Positions 5,784-8,282 of a stretch of 8,282 nt of DNA are shown here, one piece after another. The notes under the pieces are model-generated. The model had not been told where the DNA came from, did not search any database, and saw nothing but the letters and a program-made list of their open reading frames with translations. This stretch comes from CAWUKV01 sp963923025. Its GTDB lineage: Bacteria > Cyanobacteriota > Cyanobacteriia > Phormidesmidales > Phormidesmidaceae. The DNA lies in the NCBI GenBank assembly GCA_963923025.1, contig CAWUKV010000226.1, positions 1-8,282 on the forward strand. Reading direction: 5' to 3'. The position numbers were made by a program, and so were the translations under genes. Position 1 is the stretch's first letter, and the number at the start of each line of letters is the position of its first letter.

Positions 5784-5923
5784 GAGCTGGGGGCGGCGCA
5801 ACTGGCCGAATTTTAAGGGTTTTAACCATTACGAGAAGACGAGCGCCAGGGCAATGTTTCCCGAAGCAGCAGGTTAAGCTAGGAATGTCTTGTTCTGCCC
5901 CCAAGTTTTCTGATAGTTCAGCT

Positions 5924-8282
5924 ATGTCTCTGACCTTTTCATTTGCGCTGGGTCAAAACCAAACCTTCGAGCTTCGTCATCAAAACCGTACCCGTTCCTT
6001 GCCGCTACCTGAGCTGACTGAGCTAGTGGACTGGTCAGAAGCAAGTTACTACAGCGTTAGAAACGTTGATGAACCTACCCAGTTAGTGGCGGTAGGGCGC
6101 ACACTCTACCACTGGTTAGACGGATCTGACGGCTGGCTGCGAGGGGCGCTAGCTAACGGAGAGCCGCTGGACATTTGTCTGGATCTGGTGCAAACGATGG
6201 AGGCTGAGGCGCTAAATCCAGAAACGCGGCGGGTGGCGCTGGGGCTGGCGCATCTGCCCTGGGAGCTGCTGCACGATGGGCAGGGCTTTTTACTAGGGCG
6301 ACAGGATGTAGACGTGACCCTTGCCCGTCAGGTACAGCGGCGCAACAGTGCTGTTGCCGGGGCACAAAACCGGCCACTGCGGCTGCTGTTTATGGCAACG
6401 GAGCCCGAGGCCCCTGGCATTGTCAGCCTTAGCTACGAGCAAGAAGAAGCCAATATATTAACTGCCATTCAAACGCAGCGACAGACCCTAGACTTTGTCC
6501 CCGAAGAAAGCGGCTCGGTTGATGAACTGGGCAGTCTGGTGCAGTCGTATGCGGCAGACCATTTCGACGTCTTTCACCTGACGGGACACGGGGTAATTTA
6601 CACCCGAGACCGCTATGGTGAGCCGCCAACGGTCAGCGGTAGACCCATGCCAGACCACACGCCTTGCTTTGTCACCGAAGACGAGTTGGGGCAGTTGCTG
6701 CTGGCGGCGGTGCCAGATTTAGCCAAGGCGTTTCGCAACCGCTGGCCGAGGGTCATTTTCTTATCGGGCTGTCACACCGGGCAAGTGGCAAATGGGGGAA
6801 CGGTGCCGCCTATGGCGGCAGGGCTGATTCGGCAGGGGGCCAGTGTGGTGCTGGGGTGGGCCAGGCCAGTGTTTGACGACACGGCGATTGTGGCTGCTAC
6901 GGCGCTGTATCGAGCACTGGCAGCAGGGGAGACGGTAGCGGCAGCGGTACAGGCCGCCCAGCAAGAGATGCTGGCTCAGCATTTGGCAAATCCACAGTTC
7001 TGCTCTGACTGGCATCTGCTGCGGATGTACCGAGACACGCGCCCGGTCAAGAGTTTGGTGACACCGCTGCGGACACCCAAACGCGAAAAACTACAGCCCG
7101 TCAAGGCCGAAGATGAGTTTTTGGATGACCAGAAGCAAATTAAGGTGGCTAGTCGTTACGAGTTTGTGGGACGGCGACGGCCCCTACAGGCCTGTCTACG
7201 GGCCATGACCGAAACTAGCGACCAAGTTGGCGTGTACATCTATGGCATGGGGGGCTTGGGCAAAAGTACGCTGGCGGCACGGGTCTGTAACCGGGTCGAG
7301 AGTCAGCGTCCTGAGTTTCAACAGGCGGTGCTGGTGGGGCCATTAGATGAGATTGGCTTATTAAATTTGCTCTCTCGCAAGTATGAGCGGTATCCAGAGA
7401 TTCCTGCCCTGCTAAACCAGCCCAAAGTAACGCTAAAGGGGCGACTGCAAAACTTTTTTGAAGCAATTGAACAGCTGGGGCAGCCGCTGCTGCTGGTGCT
7501 AGATGACTTTGAGCAGAACATTCCAGTAAGCAACGTACAGGATGGGTCGCTGCGGCTGGCGCTGAGCGCCTATGAAGCGTTAGATGCTGTTACGACAGCA
7601 TTGGTAGACAATCAGGCAATCAGTCGGCTGATTGTCACCTGTCGGTACCATCAGCCCGGCGAACTACCAACAAACTGCCAACGGCTCCATACTGAGTCGT
7701 TACAGCGGATGTCTGCGACAGCCATTGAGAAAAAGTGTCGCCTGCTGCCCACAGAAGAGCTGCGAAATCAGTCTCAGGAACAGCAGGTTTTAGACATTGC
7801 TGACGGCAACCCGCGGCTGCTGGAATGGCTGACCGAGGTGTTGGCCGAAAAGGTTTTAGATGAGGCAAAGCTGCTAGACAAGCTGACGGCAACCGCCGCA
7901 GGGTTTCGAGAAGACGTGCTGGCCCAAGAGCTGTTGCAGGTCTTGACAGAAACAGAGCAACAGTTTTTAGCCCAGGCCAGTGCTGTGTGGCTGCCCGTCG
8001 AGGTGGCACTGCTGCCCAAAGTTGCAGAACGAGAGTCTGTACTGTCTAGGCTGACAGGGCTAGGGCTAATCGAGCGCAGCAAAGACAGCTACAGAGTGAG
8101 TCGCATTTTGGAACCCATTTTACAGCCTGTGCTGAGCGAGGCAGCGTGGAAAATGAGCTATAGGGCAGCGGTACAGCGCCTCTACGAAGCGTGGTGGGAA
8201 GCCGCAGACCGCTATAGTGAAGCACAAAGGCTGGAGATGGTCCGTCTAGGGCTGCTGGCAGACGAGCAGGAGATAACCGTCG
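5924..8282 (+). CDS. CHAT protease-STAND NTPase protein, 3' end beyond window
   Basis: At least 786 codons stay open to the window edge, so the C-terminus is missing. The CHAT (caspase-like cysteine protease) domain spans about residues 60-370: HLPWELLH 110-117, catalytic-type His in FHLTGHG (H222), catalytic-type Cys in LSGCHTG (C283), and the closing SDWHLLRMY around W363. After a charged linker, FVGRRR (from F414) opens a STAND/NB-ARC NTPase with Walker A GMGGLGKST 441-449, Walker B LLLVLDDF 522-529 (D527, D528), a sensor segment RLIVTCR ending at R574, and a GLPL-like GNPRLLE 628-634. A winged helix and further helices follow to the edge; TPR or other sensor repeats commonly come next. 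In this architecture ligand binding and NTP-driven assembly are expected to activate the protease (family knowledge). Start: ATG 5924 places the fold at residue 4. The in-frame ATG 5885 adds 13 residues of no evident fold and has only a weak AGG upstream; either is possible. It is divergent from the Trypco1-like gene. Confidence 0.93.
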   Translation, partial: MSLTFSFALGQNQTFELRHQNRTRSLPLPELTELVDWSEASYYSVRNVDEPTQLVAVGRTLYHWLDGSDGWLRGALANGEPLDICLDLVQTMEAEALNPETRRVALGLAHLPWELLHDGQGFLLGRQDVDVTLARQVQRRNSAVAGAQNRPLRLLFMATEPEAPGIVSLSYEQEEANILTAIQTQRQTLDFVPEESGSVDELGSLVQSYAADHFDVFHLTGHGVIYTRDRYGEPPTVSGRPMPDHTPCFVTEDELGQLLLAAVPDLAKAFRNRWPRVIFLSGCHTGQVANGGTVPPMAAGLIRQGASVVLGWARPVFDDTAIVAATALYRALAAGETVAAAVQAAQQEMLAQHLANPQFCSDWHLLRMYRDTRPVKSLVTPLRTPKREKLQPVKAEDEFLDDQKQIKVASRYEFVGRRRPLQACLRAMTETSDQVGVYIYGMGGLGKSTLAARVCNRVESQRPEFQQAVLVGPLDEIGLLNLLSRKYERYPEIPALLNQPKVTLKGRLQNFFEAIEQLGQPLLLVLDDFEQNIPVSNVQDGSLRLALSAYEALDAVTTALVDNQAISRLIVTCRYHQPGELPTNCQRLHTESLQRMSATAIEKKCRLLPTEELRNQSQEQQVLDIADGNPRLLEWLTEVLAEKVLDEAKLLDKLTATAAGFREDVLAQELLQVLTETEQQFLAQASAVWLPVEVALLPKVAERESVLSRLTGLGLIERSKDSYRVSRILEPILQPVLSEAAWKMSYRAAVQRLYEAWWEAADRYSEAQRLEMVRLGLLADEQEITV

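Noticed and set aside
5650..5904. 84-codon minus frame across the divergent promoter gap
   Set aside because: It overlaps the Trypco1-like gene in another frame and covers the intergenic region; its composition is not protein-like.
6153..8082. Many minus-strand frames of 66-124 codons and one + frame (6664-6876)
   Set aside because: They are shadows of the continuous CHAT-STAND reading frame, which carries ordered catalytic and nucleotide-binding motifs throughout.
5219..8282. A trypsin-like serine protease gene as partner of the Trypco1-like protein
   Set aside because: No trypsin-type His/Asp/Ser motifs were seen in the window; the adjacent protease is of the CHAT type.
1..8282. CRISPR array, tRNA, rRNA or insertion sequence
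   Set aside because: No regularly spaced direct repeats, no cloverleaf, no rRNA-like stretch and no transposase or flanking terminal repeats were recognised.

Overview
The window reads as a piece of a cyanobacterial chromosome, probably from a filamentous Leptolyngbya-like or Nodosilinea-like lineage (the genus is a guess). The evidence is a photosynthetic cytochrome c6 (petJ), an FtsH protease of the cyanobacterial FtsH1/FtsH4 type, a PRC-barrel/DUF2382 stress-type protein, and one copy of the cyanobacterial HIP1 palindrome GCGATCGC. Six complete genes and one gene cut by the right edge can be supported.

Left part (1-1804). A PRC-barrel plus DUF2382 protein lies on + behind a good ribosome site and ends in a strong hairpin/T-run terminator. 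It is followed by a small conserved-looking 84-residue protein with three cysteines. The 227-base gap to ftsH is unusually structured, with a perfect 15-bp hairpin, smaller hairpins, and then the ftsH terminator.

Middle (1805-5013). ftsH (-) is divergent from a 205-residue, probably membrane-anchored + gene with an Ig-like N-terminal domain. That gene converges on petJ (-) across a long stem-loop. petJ has the clearest promoter in the window, with an inverted repeat centred on its -35 box.

Right part (5219-8282). This is the accessory part and the main point of interest. A 175-residue protein (-) that resembles the trypsin-co-occurring domain 1 (Trypco1) family is divergent from a very large + gene. 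The large gene runs off the window after 786 codons. It encodes a CHAT (caspase-HetF-associated) protease with its His/Cys pair, followed by a STAND/NB-ARC NTPase with Walker A, Walker B, sensor-arginine and GLPL-like motifs and a probable winged helix. This is the architecture of NTP-dependent biological-conflict or programmed-death proteins. The pair is a candidate two-gene immune module: an NTP-gated protease plus a small partner. That function is inferred from domain content and adjacency only.
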